Assembly (NCBI GenBank): GCA_037954235.1
Contig: JBBMOA010000013.1
Span: forward strand, 12,135,001 to 12,199,000
From: Aulostomus chinensis
Lineage: Eukaryota; Chordata; Actinopteri; Syngnathiformes; Aulostomidae
Direction of reading: 5' to 3'
Length of the DNA: 64,000 bases
In this document: one piece after another, positions 1-10,676 of the stretch
How positions within the stretch are numbered: the stretch's first letter is position 1
Layout: each line of letters begins with the position of its first letter
Program-made: the position numbers and the translations under genes
The notes under the pieces: generated by a model
The model's input: the letters and a program-made list of their open reading frames with translations, nothing else
Databases searched by the model: none
Told to the model about the DNA's origin: nothing

Positions 1-164
1 TGGGTGTGGCTATGGAGTTCTTCATATAAAGTTGGTGTTAAAAAGTCATACATTCCATTTCTAAAAGCCTTTACATTGAGAACGCTCCAGGCGATAATGA
101 TTTGAAACAGCTGACAGACATGACTTGTAGTCTTATTTATTTAGACATAATAAAATGAACAAGA

Positions 165-542
165 GGCAGCACGGTGGTGCAGTGGTTCGCACTGTCGCCT
201 CACAGCAAGAAGGTTCCGGGTTTGAGTCCCGGCTCCAGCACAGGATCTTTCTGTGTGGAGTCTCCATGTTCTCCCTGTTCCTGTGTGGGTTCTCTCTGGT
301 ACTCCAGCTTCCTCCCACAGTCCAAAGACATCAAGAGGGGACGAGGCTGATTGATACTCTAAATTGACTGTAGGTGTGACTGTGAGTGTGAATGGTTGTC
401 TGTCTCTATGTGTTGGTCCTGTGATGGACTGGTGACCTGTCCAGGGTGAACCCTGCCTGTTGCCTGAAGGCTGCTGGGATAGGCTCCAGCCCCGTGACCC
501 TGAGCAGGACAAGAGGAAGAAAATGGATAGATGGATGGATGA
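165..542 (+). mobile_element. tRNA-like SINE with target-site duplication
   Basis: The left end reads like a tRNA-derived RNA polymerase III head: an A-box-like GGTGGTGCAGTGGTTCGC stretch followed by a B-box-like GGTTCCGGGTTTGAGTCCC. The body carries the widespread fish segment 'cacagtccaaagacat ... taaattgactgtaggtgtga', and the right end is a short ATGG tail. The 13-base sequence aaaatgaacaaga occurs at 152-164 and again at 543-555, directly flanking the element, which is the mark of LINE-driven insertion. Related copies lie on the minus strand near 49.46-49.79 kb and 57.44-57.83 kb. The family name is not known to me from sequence alone. Confidence 0.8.
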
Positions 543-1734
543 AAAATGAACAAGACAAACTCTATCCAGTTTGTCTGCTGGTTTTTATGTAAAAAAAAAC
601 AATATGTGGCTGGATTGGGTCTGGTTGCCAGCCTCAGAAAGCAGTAGCATTTTTTTTTCTTGATAACTGATAACCAATTAAAATTCTTATTCAGGGTTAA
701 AAATCCCTTTATGAACATCCTGAGGTAGCAGCAGGAGTCTCAGCCCATCAAAATGCTGTTGTAGTAAGCATGTAACAACAACACAACATGCATGAGGGGC
801 TGTAAAAGAAAGATAAAATGCTTTATTTCCCAGCGGGTAATTACTGAGTTGTACAGTGGCAGTTAACATAAATCACCGAAGCCTCTCCTGTGCTGCTCAA
901 CATCACTAAACTAGGTCCCACGGCATCTGCTTGTTTCCATAAAACCTATATTTTCATCTACTTTTCTGCAGACACTCAGATGGAAACACAGGAAATAAGC
1001 ATGTCTTTGAGTCACATTTTCATGACCATATATTGTTCCAAAAAATTCACCAAAAATAATGCAACATAACTTTAATTGAACAAATTAAGCAAGCAATGCA
1101 CCTCAGTAGATCAGTGTGCGGGCTGGGCCTCTGGAGTGTTGGTTTGCTGAGACAAAGGATCTTGCAGATTTTATAGACCCCCGAGTCCAGCCTGCTCAGG
1201 CGTTGGGGTCTCAGCTCCATCCTTCGACCTCCTGCAACACAAAGAGGAACAGCCATCAGGGGATCTCTACAAAGCCTGAGTCAACACACCAGGAAACCAA
1301 ATCTGACACCACAGCTTCCTGTTTGTTTTTGATCAGAAGTGGCGGAAATAATTTGACCTTGAAGAAGAGATTTTGTGTCTCATTGGCTAAATAAAGGATG
1401 AACTATAGGAAGCACCACAGCACGCATACCTCCGTCAAGGTGAACTTTAAGCCCCTGATTTGTTTGAGCTCCGTCCCTGATTAAAGCTGCCAGCAGGGAT
1501 AGAGCAGCCCCTGTCCAGTTATGATGTTTTTTTTTCTTTGGTAAAACATCAAGATCAAGCGCCCCACCATGATAACAGCGTTTAAGAATAACTCAGCCGT
1601 CACACTAGCTCGTCACCAAGGTCTCCAGGTGATTCTGACCAAGGCTGAGGTGATCCGGTCGACCAATTAGGACATCAGTGTGTCTGTATGTGACTTATTT
1701 GCTTCAAAATGTAGTGAGCTCTTCCGTGGTCCAC

Positions 1735-1791
1735 TCTCCACACCTCCACCAAGTTTGGTGAGAGTCAACCTCATAGCTTTTGCACAATCCT
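1735..1791 (+). repeat. 57-base dispersed repeat, copy 1
   Basis: This stretch ('tctccacacctccaccaag ... tagcttttgcacaatcct') recurs at 2354-2410 with only a few differences and in the same orientation. It is probably part of a larger degenerate interspersed family whose outer edges I cannot place. Confidence 0.6.
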
Positions 1792-2034
1792 GCTGACAGC
1801 CAAACAAAAACCATGGAAAGCACGAGCCCCTTGGCGGAGACAGTAAAATAACTGACCTCTGTTTTGTTGTTGTTGTTGACATAGGTGTATTCTATGACTC
1901 TGGAGTTGTAATTATTAACTGCACCTGTACAGTAAATGCTGTGTTATTAAAAAACAAACAAACTAACAAAAAAACAGGTACATGTATTTCTGATATTAAT
2001 GCTGTGTGCTGGGTGTGCTCTTAGTATTCTGGTG

Positions 2035-2037
<3 letters not shown>

Positions 2038-2081
<44 letters not shown>

Positions 2082-2084
2082 CGC
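2038..2084. repeat. GT microsatellite with GC end
   Basis: An uninterrupted GT run of about 17 units passes into a short GC run. Cys/Val and Thr/His reading frames across it are an artefact of the repeat. Confidence 0.95.
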
Positions 2085-2353
2085 TGCAAATAAGGTTGAT
2101 GATGAGGATGATGAATTTAGCGTAGCGATCTTCAACCCTAGCAGTGCTAATCACCACCAGCAGCCAGACAAACAGACATGCTTGACCCATGCTCCAGTAA
2201 CCAAACGCACCACAGTGAATGTCGGTGAAGGTTCTCAGTCATCCAGGTCATAGTAGTCTAAGAGTTGGGCATAGTCAACTGGACGTCTTTTTGGTGTAGA
2301 TGACGTTTCACCTTTTATCCAAGAGGCTTCTTCAGTTCTGAACCGAGGTCTAT

Positions 2354-2410
2354 TCTCCACCCCTCCACCAAGTTTGGTGAAAATCAGCCACATAGCTTTT
2401 GCACAATCCT
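2354..2410 (+). repeat. 57-base dispersed repeat, copy 2
   Basis: Second copy of the repeat at 1735-1791, with the same length and orientation. It directly follows the fish repeat piece ending near 2345, so the two may belong to one composite element. Confidence 0.6.
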
Positions 2411-2565
2411 ACCACCATATTATTTAAGAACATTTACATACACCTAAAGTAACATTTTCTGTGTTTTTTATGTTTTGAAATGATATCAACCTGTTAAATA
2501 TTTGAATGAAATAAACAAAGCTTGTTTTCATTCCAAAATTATTCTTGACCATGAAAACAGTCTGC

Positions 2566-2605
2566 TCTCGCGATACTAACCGTTCACCGAAACTCGTCAT
2601 GTGAC
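2566..2605 (+). promoter_or_regulatory. Likely vma21 core promoter: TCTCGCGA box and TFEB-like box
   Basis: TCTCGCGA lies at 2566-2573; this CG-containing palindromic box is a known core-promoter element of housekeeping genes. GTCATGTGAC lies at 2596-2605 and differs at one base from the GTCACGTGAC CLEAR site of TFEB/TFE3, while containing the MITF-type TCATGTGA. Both are 120-165 bases before the vma21 start codon, where a CpG-containing TATA-less promoter is expected. V-ATPase and assembly genes are known TFEB targets, so the link is plausible but inferred. Confidence 0.5.
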
Positions 2606-2728
2606 AGTCTCGTGACCCAAAGAGGAAGAAGAAGAGATTTCAACAGGGACAACACAAACAGGGAGAATAATATTAACTGCATATTCTCAGTATTTTGTTT
2701 CTCCGTCTTGTCGCCCATCTCATCAGCA

Positions 2729-4715
2729 ATGGACGGCCCTGTACGAACCTCCACAGATGCGGCAGCTGGACCTCAGCCATATTACAGAGGGTGAGAAAGC
2801 GAGCAGCTAGCGTTGGTTAGCCAATGTAGCTTCTTGGCGTGTGTAGCATGTCTGTATCCACTGGTCTGGCGTCTGCTGTGTAACTCCATGCTGAACATGT
2901 GCCGATGTTAACTGCAGATATTTATTTATTAGGTGTAACATGACTCCTGAAACTCATTACAGAGTCATCGCCGGGGGACACCGGCATATCTGGAGCCTGA
3001 GGAGTTCCCCTGTGTGCTTGAACAGCAAAGCCGCTGTCTCGCTTCATCCTGTCCGATTCATTTACTTGTTTTACTCCTCCGCAGCAATGAAAGCTCCTTG
3101 GTTTCAGCCCTCAAGACACTGCTGTTCTTCACTATCTTGATGGTCACGCTGCCGATTGGTCTCTACTTCGCTTCAAAGGCGTACATCTTTGAGGGTGAGT
3201 GTTGGAACACTAGCTTGTTTTGTTTATGTCTGTGCCAGCCCCTCTAAAGTCCGTTTGGCTAGTTTGGATGAGAGGATGATGCGGCCAGAAACACAATTTA
3301 AAAATGCATCCGCTGAAGTCCTGCGGCTGCTGGATGGATGAGCTTGAAACTAATATTGACGTTTGCTAGAATCAAAATAAGAAAATGGTTAACTCATAAA
3401 GATAAAAAAAAGCTGAAAGCTCTGTTATCAGAAGTGGTATCAGAGGAATTGCTGGATCAGTGCTTTCTTCCACATAATGGTATCATTGTCTCTTAACATA
3501 ACTTAAGCATTATTATATTGTAGTCTCCTGGCACTGAGCGGGATGACATAAGGGCGCATACAGCTGTATGTGTGAGGATCTAATAGCAAGGCAAAGCAAA
3601 TGCAGTGATTCTACAACCCCCAAGAAACAAATGATAAAAGGAATCAAAGTGTGGTGCCCAAGCATGTAAAAGCAATTATTAGTCATAGAAAAAGCAATAC
3701 AAGGCAATAACTTTCACTCATGCAAGTGTTGCTGCAATATTTAGGAGTAGAATAGCTGGTGTGTAGCTGAGGGCTGGATTATATATGGATATGCTATCAA
3801 TATCACGATGTGAGACAAGATATCAGCTTAAATTATGGATGTAGTTGCATTGTAAGGCAGCTTAAGTGTTGTTAGTTCCTAGTTTTGTTATGTTTGTTTT
3901 TTTACTTATTTACCAGACTGTTCTGTTACTGACAATTACTAATTTAAAGTGTCGTTTTTAAAAATATTTTGAGCAAGAATCAATTGTCATCCCTGCATCG
4001 GTGACACAGTGTCACAGTATTTTGTCAAAACCAGTCTGTAGAATCCTCCCAAAAGATTTTTGTTAAAGTATTTGATTGGATTTCACTCTTCATCGCTAAA
4101 GAATGAACCAAATATTGAGATCAGAGGCAGGGAAGAGCTGTGGGCAGGTCCTCTGGGGAGATGCTGTATGTCAAGTTCTTTTTGGGTCGGATTAAAAAAA
4201 AATGAGGCAGTATGGTACCAGATAGGTTGAGTATCATTGGGTGATGAAGAACTCAGGACCAGAGTCTGGACTCCTTCTGAGCTTCCAAATAGAGCTAGCA
4301 TTACTGTTAGCGGTGCTAGCCCTGCCCCTTGGGGCGCTGTAGCAATAGAAGAAGTACTCAGCAGGAGGTCAAGTGTCTCCAGGGGTACAGGACTTAAAGA
4401 AATTCAGGAACCACTGGCCCAGTGGAATCAAAGCAGAACTTTCATCCAGGAAGCTCAGCTTGGTCACATTTCCACGATCTCAATTTATTTAATTTCAGCA
4501 CAAATGAGACCTGCTCTGAATGTAGACCGGGGAAAGTCGCCGGACTCATGTTTGCGTGTTGTCGTCCTTTCCCAGGTTCGATGAAGATGTCGAGCTCGGA
4601 CAGCTACTTCTATGCCGCCATTGTTGCTGTGCTGGCTGTGCACGTGGTCTTGGCATTGTTTGTTTATGTGGCCTGGAATGAAGGCACACCTAAAGGGAAG
4701 GGCAAAGATGATTAA
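2729..4715 (+). CDS. vma21: Vacuolar ATPase assembly factor VMA21
   Basis: VMA21 is a small two-pass membrane protein of the endoplasmic reticulum that chaperones assembly of the V0 sector of the vacuolar proton ATPase. Three exons join in frame: 2729-2790, 3085-3194 and 4576-4715 (62, 110 and 140 bases), giving 103 residues against 101 in human. Donors are gtgaga and gtgagt; acceptors are ctccgcag and tttcccag. The first helix (NESSLVSALKTLLFFTILMV onward) and the second (DSYFYAAIVAVLAVHVVLAL) match VMA21 closely, and YIFEG sits at the exon 2/3 junction as in the family. The tail ends KGKGKDD, a lysine-rich end compatible with the ER-retrieval signal known for VMA21. The start is the first ATG in frame with exon 2. 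It is the only plus-strand gene here. Confidence 0.95.
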
Positions 4716-4889
4716 GGTAAACAGTTCGTACGACCGTAGAGGAGACGGACATGCCTGGCATGGATACGCAGCCCCCACCCCCACCCCCCTCACCACCACT
4801 ACCACCACCATGACTCCAGCTCTAAAAACAGTTACAACTGCACAGTTGGGGCATCTGGTGAGTGCTTCGAGTTTAACCTGAGGTCAAAG

Positions 4890-4895
4890 AATAAA
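4890..4895 (+). terminator. Candidate vma21 polyadenylation signal
   Basis: AATAAA lies 175 bases after the vma21 stop. A second AATAAA is at 5414-5419, so a longer 3' UTR is also possible. Confidence 0.45.
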
Positions 4896-4899
4896 ACAA

Positions 4900-7800
4900 C
4901 TGTATTTCCTGTCTTGGGGGGTTGGAAGCAGCTGGGTGTGTTTCAGCAGCCCCAACAGACCCACCTCTTGACTTTTTGTTCTCTAAAACTTGGAGGACGT
5001 ACCTGATTTCTAAGAGGCTTTATTTGTTATAAGCCGCCATAAGGCCCTTAACAGTTTGACGTGTGTGTGTGTGTCCCTGTATTTGACTCCAGAATGCTCT
5101 TGATCCATTCTGCAATAATTCCATCGACATAACTCATCATTCATCCTCAAATTAAAGGAACAAAGGTCTTTCTATCCATTCAAGAAGTTCAGTACGAACC
5201 CTGAATGTATTCAATGTGAAAGTCTTCATCATCATGTTGTCCCTAAAACAGTCGGTTCATCCTGAAAGTGTTGTTGTGTCTTGGTGCGCTGTAGTTAAAT
5301 GACGTGTTGCAGCTTTGACTTAGGAACTGATCCCACATCTGACTGTATTTAATATTTTGTACCGAAGATGTTTGGTGATTGGAGGACGTAGATGTGAGTG
5401 TGATGCAGATGAGAATAAATGTTTAAAAAAAAAAAAGTTAAACCAACTTTGTGTACATGTTTTGGTGTTCCAGAAGAACGGAATAGAATTTTTCCCAATG
5501 TTCTAAACATTCTAGAAATATTTCGATCTCCTGTGTGAGAATTTAATAACGGCGTGAGGGTGGGAAAACCATCATGAGCCAGCCACGTATAAAACATCAG
5601 GGGCATTTTATGTATGAGATCCCATGATGAAACCCAGGGTGAACATTTTTTATAAATGAGGTCTGTGCATTCCTCTACCATCTGGTGTGTACGGCGCACC
5701 AGCATGTGTGCTTGCAGATGCGCGTGTGTTTGCGTGCGTGCGCGTGTGAGTGCTTTATTTACTGGGGAACCTTTTTTTTTTTTTTTTTTTTAGTGTGAAG
5801 TCTATACAAATATTTTATATTGTATTGATTCCATAAGTTCAGTTATCACGGCAACACTAATGAGCCTGATGGGCGGTGATAAAATGTTATAGAGAAATCA
5901 GTCAACTTATTCGTCCGCTTCATGCAGAGTGAACATCGGCGTTTTATCATGGGAAGAAATATTGTATATTTGTGAAAGGAACAACTCGATTGATTACCCT
6001 CGTTGTTCCAGACCCCAATAAAATTAAAGTGTACAAAATCGATCAAGCCGTCTTAACACGAGCCTTCGACTGTTACGGTCCATGAGACTCCGGATTGACT
6101 TGTGCAGAGAGTTGCTCAGCTGTCACATGGTGGCAGCAAACAGGCAGCCTGTTCCCACCATACAAGCGCTTTCTGAAGGCCAAGACGCAAACTGAGAAGA
6201 TGCCAGGCAGTAATGATGTTTTCTGCCTCACAAACCATAGCAGCAGCTGATTTGTTTTCTCCCCCCTCTGTTCTGTTCGAATGTCTTTTCAACAGTCACA
6301 CGCACACATACGCAACCACAACAAAACACCCCCACCCCCCCCACCCCATATTCTGGAGTTTGATGTCAGGGCCATGCAGCCTGCATGGAGTTGAGGCTGG
6401 CGCTGGTGATGATGTGACAGGCCTGCAAGCAATCAGACTGGTTCAGTCTGCAAACATCAGATGCCCCATTTTGCTTTTGGCTGATATTTCATAAGCTTAG
6501 CTTCTAGCTGTTTGTCATTTATCACACATTAGCAGGTTTGGTGCACACAGTCAGTGTGATGACACACAGGGCCGGAGAGCCCTGAACAAACGAGTTACTA
6601 TTTAAACATACTGCAGGATGCCTGCGTGAGTCCTCTTCTGTCTGGCCCCACAATTCAGTCCACATTTTTGACTGATGGATTGAAAACATCAGCTACATTG
6701 GAATTCCTAAAGGTATCTGTTCTATTGTACACAGCTTTTCAGTAAAATGGAAATGACATTTGAGAATTTATAGTGTCCTTTGCCCAGCAGATGGCGCATC
6801 CAACAGTGACAGATCAGCAGCGTCTGGGAGAGAGAGAGAGGGCAGCAGAGGACTGTCCTGCTGCTGTGTGAGAGAAACATGAAGCATCAAACCACAGGGG
6901 ACAGATAGAAAAAACAGAATAACACAATTAGATATAACCAAGGCAGCATTTATTGTGTTTAGTCAGTACTGCTATTTCGCATGAAACTCTGCTCAGGTGC
7001 AGTTGAGAAGACACAGAACAACCACACGGCAATTCTTCCTCATGCTTATGGACCGTGTAAAAAAAAAAAAAAAAAAAGTAGAGTACGGGGTCCAGAATAA
7101 GGGGGAAAGTTTCAGTTATTTTTCTTCTTCTTGCTAAATGTAAACGTGAATATTCAATTTTATTTCTCCCGGGAGCATGTTATGTGTCACAACCCAAAAA
7201 TCAACTCCCACTTTTACTTTATTCTGCAGCTGGAGACAAAGCAGAGCAGCACATGAAAGCCCCCCAATGTAAACATGTAGGAATTGGGAGTGACAGCTCC
7301 TGGTATACATGTAAACATCAGCTGGGATAGCAAGTAAACACTATGCATTATTTTCTTATGTTTGCCATCATTTTGGCAGCTGCTAATGCCAGTAAAAAAA
7401 AAATTTTGTGGCAATGTGAAGATTGTTATTCCATTAGCTTATTAAGCTTTACGTTTTGAATTGAAATGGTATGGTGTACAGTCTGAAGTCGTTGCTACAC
7501 TTGCCATTGTTGATGGCAAAATTAATCGCCATTAGTGAAATATCGTAGGGTTTGTTTTTTTTTGTCTCTATCTGGGTCAGTCGTGGTATTTATAAAGTTC
7601 TGACCTCATGGATCCTCACTTTGAAACACTAAGCACTGCTGTCCTCTCATTTCAAGTGCTGCACACACACACACACGCACACAGTGATAAATCATATTTT
7701 CATCTTTCAACATTTCAGAAGCACATCTCTTCCTCAAAGACGTTATTATATTCTGAGATGATGTACGAGTGTCTTTCTTCTTTTATTTTCATTTATAAAA

Positions 7801-9003
7801 CCAGATATGGAATTAGTTTTGAAAGTTTCTTTCTGGTGTTGCTTTTATTTATTTTGTCAGATGATGTGTGATCTGAAAAACTGGTTCCTGCTTTATAAAA
7901 ACAGGACAGAATCTCATCTAAATACAATAAAAACCTCATGAAGCTTTTAAAACATATGTACAGATGTTGTATTTGCTCCTCCTTGACTCGAAGCATATTC
8001 AGGAAAACACACACACGCACGCACGCAAGGCAGACATTTTCGTCATCAACACAGTACGTCATTAATTGAGAGGTTTTCATTCCGGAGGTGCCGACCAGCT
8101 GCTTTCCTGGATTAGAACCTGTTCTGCATGTGTGATGCAGACAGCAGCCGCTTGACTTAAGCTCTGTTTATTTGCTCTCAGGAATTTCAGGGTTAAACGT
8201 TTGTGCGTTAATACCGATGGCTCACATAAACTGTCATCATCAGGTTGTAATTTAAAAATGTTCAATAAACTTTAGTCTTAAATTTTTTAACACAACAACA
8301 ACAAAAAAAGACAGAGCTACATTTTATGTGCACTAAATATTTCTCATAATCTTGTTTCGATTCTCTACGAGTTGATTTATTTGTTTCAGCACTCTGAAAT
8401 AAATGTTTCAACATGTGTTTGAATTGAGATTAGAAATGCTAACTTGCAAATTTAAGACAGGTTTATTTCAAGCAGTTTTACAAATATGGCTGTCACCAAG
8501 TGCTTTACAGAATGACACAGACACAGATATAAACAAGGATAAACAAAACAATGTGCTTGTAATTATGTACTGGCTGGCTGTTATAATAAAGAGAGACAGT
8601 ACAAATACGGGAACTCCTGAGACCAGTGCAATTTCTTTTGAGGCACGTCCTGGAATTAGTTACAGTATCACGAGTGTCCAATGTGTTGTCATGTATTGCA
8701 CAACTATTGACTGCGTGTCTTAGCAAGTCAACTATGCTGTATGGTGACCTCAAAACAGTTAAATTTAACTATTCTGCCTATCTGATTTCCTTCGAATGAG
8801 GTCGGGTCAAGTCTCTGCCCTGGATTTGGTTCTCAAATTATGGGATGTTTTAGGTTCATTCACATTACTCACGCATTTAATCAAGATGAGCTCAACGCAA
8901 AACCTGAGCGGACCTCTTTTTCGCTGTATTACTGTCGTCTGAATGTTCTCGGAAGATTCCTACACAAATCAATTTGACAAAAAAAAACAACCAAAAACTA
9001 AAT
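4900..9003. other. Intergenic DNA between vma21 and the first connexin
   Basis: No gene seen. It begins with the likely 3' UTR of vma21 (to about 4.9 or 5.4 kb). It holds a T run near 5772-5791, an A run near 7060-7077, short CA runs near 6300, 7664 and 8010, and otherwise AT-rich DNA. All open frames are short and without family resemblance. Confidence 0.5.
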
Positions 9004-9300
9004 GATAACACTTGAACATAAAGGTATATTAATAACTGTTATTCGTGATAGTACATGTTCAGCTTCATAGAAGAGTGCATTATTTACAAAAAATAATAAT
9101 TAACCATTCATTAATGTTCCTTGAGCCTTATTGTAAAGTGGGGGACATTCCTGAAGTTCCTACAGGTAAAGTTAATGTCAACGCATGATTAAAGATGGCT
9201 AGACATTAATTGATTGTTCACTAACAGTTAACTAAGAATAACAATGTTTAACTAAGCATTAACTAACAGCTATTAATGTACCTTTATTGTAAAGTTTCTC
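9004..9300. mobile_element. Small inverted-repeat element (MITE), hAT-like ends suspected
   Basis: The left end (9004-9040, gataacacttgaacataaag and onward) is a close inverted copy of the right end (9265-9300, tattaatgtacctttattgt followed by aaagttt). A third, direct copy of the right end lies inside at about 9108-9143 ('ttgagccttattgtaaagtg'). This pattern fits either one 0.3-kb non-autonomous DNA transposon or a shorter one (9004-9143) with a second, partial copy joined to it. No coding capacity. The 'ccttattgtaaagtg' end is familiar from fish non-autonomous DNA elements; family assignment is tentative. Confidence 0.6.
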
Positions 9301-9578
9301 AACAAAACACATTGAAAATACTGTGTTGTCAAAAATGGTGGACCATGTACCATTTCTACTACAGTCTAATGTGAAAGCCAAATGAAAAACAAGACTCATA
9401 ACTTCATTTGAAATGTTTTTGTCTGATCAGTCTTTACACATTACAGTACAACAGCAACGTTTCACCAAAAATGTCAATCCGCCCTCCTTTGAAATGGCTC
9501 AAAACATCTGAAAGTCTGGCATGTAACAATACCGTCTTGACAGCAATTTAAGACCCCTCAGAGTCAACAGAAACCTCC

Positions 9579-10652
9579 TCATATCTTCAGATCGTCTATT
9601 CTAGTCTTGTTGTTGTGTGTGTGTTTGGCACTGCGGCCAGGCCTAGCCTGCGTGGGTGACCCAGGGGCCGATCCTGCTCCCTTCTTCCCTTTCAGGTCAC
9701 ATTCCTCTGGCTTGCTACTGCTCCTCTCCACTGCCAAGTTGTCCTTATTCTGTTTGTAGGCCGCCTTGCTGTGGTAGGGGTGAAAGGACGAGTCTGTCCC
9801 ATCTGACAGTGGGGAAAGGTTGTAGCTGGGGGGGTAAGCAGGCTGGTGGTGCCCGTGGAAGTATTCGTCGTAACTTGGTGCAAAGGGCACCGCAGCCTCA
9901 CTTGGCTCCTTAGAGGAATTTTCTGGCGACTGTTCACGTCTCCTAAAGGTGATGCCCTGGCGACACTTGGTGAAGCCCAGGTGGTAGATCTCTATGAGGT
10001 TGAGCAAGAGAGAAACGCTGGCCACTCCCAGCATGAAGATGATGAAGATGGTCTTCTCTGTGGGGCGGGAAATGTAGCAGTTTACCACATTGGGACAGGG
10101 GGGTCGGTCACATGTGTACATGGGCTTCAGCTCAAAGCCATATAACAAGTACTGAGCCACTATAAAGGCCACCTCAAAGAGGGTCTTAAAAATCACATTA
10201 AAGACATAAGTGCGCAAGAGCTCCCCCTGCAGGCGCACATGACCCTTGTCGTCCCTCACTAGAGCCTTCTTTTGTTTGGCATCCACGATGAGGGCCGGCT
10301 TGTCTGAATGTGCTGATGCCTTCTGCCTCTCCTTCTGCTTATCCTCCATCCGCACCAGATGGAGGATGTGACCCAGGTAGATTAAAGTCGGTGTGGACAC
10401 AAAGATGATCTGCAGCACCCAGAAGCGGACGTGAGAGATGGGGAAAGTGATGTCATAGCACACGTTCTCACAACCGGGCTGCTTGGTGTCGCAGGTGAAG
10501 CCGGACTGCTCGTCACCCCACACCTTCTCTGTCGCAGCACTCAGTATCAGGATGCGGAAGATGAAGAGGACAGTGAGCCACACCTTCCCCACTACGGTGG
10601 AGTGCTCCTGGGCTTTTTCTAGGAGCTTTCCCAGCAAGTTCCAGTCCCCCAT
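9579..10652 (-). CDS. Gap junction alpha protein, connexin 43-like
   Basis: A 357-residue connexin in a single coding exon, as usual for connexins. Six connexins form a hemichannel and two hemichannels dock to link neighbouring cells. Four membrane spans are clear. The first extracellular loop has CDTKQPGCENVC (C-x6-C-x3-C) and the second CDRPPCPNVVNC (C-x4-C-x5-C), followed by the family signature SRPTEKTIFIIF. MGDWNLLGKLLEKAQEHST at the start and the tail RIDDLKI put it in the Cx43 (gja1) group; the tail resembles the ZO-1 PDZ-binding end DDLEI of Cx43. The size fits fish Cx40.8, but I cannot separate that from other gja1-like copies. The intracellular loop and tail differ much from Cx43. 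An acceptor (ttcctccag) ends at 10677, so the exon starts at 10676 and a 5' non-coding exon lies further right. Confidence 0.93.
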   Translation of the reverse strand: MGDWNLLGKLLEKAQEHSTVVGKVWLTVLFIFRILILSAATEKVWGDEQSGFTCDTKQPGCENVCYDITFPISHVRFWVLQIIFVSTPTLIYLGHILHLVRMEDKQKERQKASAHSDKPALIVDAKQKKALVRDDKGHVRLQGELLRTYVFNVIFKTLFEVAFIVAQYLLYGFELKPMYTCDRPPCPNVVNCYISRPTEKTIFIIFMLGVASVSLLLNLIEIYHLGFTKCRQGITFRRREQSPENSSKEPSEAAVPFAPSYDEYFHGHHQPAYPPSYNLSPLSDGTDSSFHPYHSKAAYKQNKDNLAVERSSSKPEECDLKGKKGAGSAPGSPTQARPGRSAKHTHNNKTRIDDLKI

Positions 10653-10676
10653 GGCTATGTGAGGTCAGATCTGTGT

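Larger units (their letters stand above)
556..2565. other. Intergenic DNA left of vma21
   Basis: No convincing gene was found. The interval holds AT-rich unique-looking DNA, a GT/GC microsatellite (2038-2084), two copies of a 57-base dispersed repeat, and at about 2280-2345 a piece of a common fish repeat of the type 'gacgtttcaccttttatccaagaggcttcttcagttctga'. On the minus strand near 1170-1235 a short reading frame follows an AG and ends in a stop. It could be a terminal exon of an unseen gene but is too short to support. Confidence 0.5.

Noticed and set aside
165..235. Functional tRNA gene from A-box and B-box-like words
   Set aside because: It does not fold as a cloverleaf by eye and is the head of a repeated element with a target duplication.
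1171..1240. Short minus-strand frame after an AG, ending in a stop, exon-like
   Set aside because: Fewer than 25 codons, no family match and no partner exon found upstream; could be chance.
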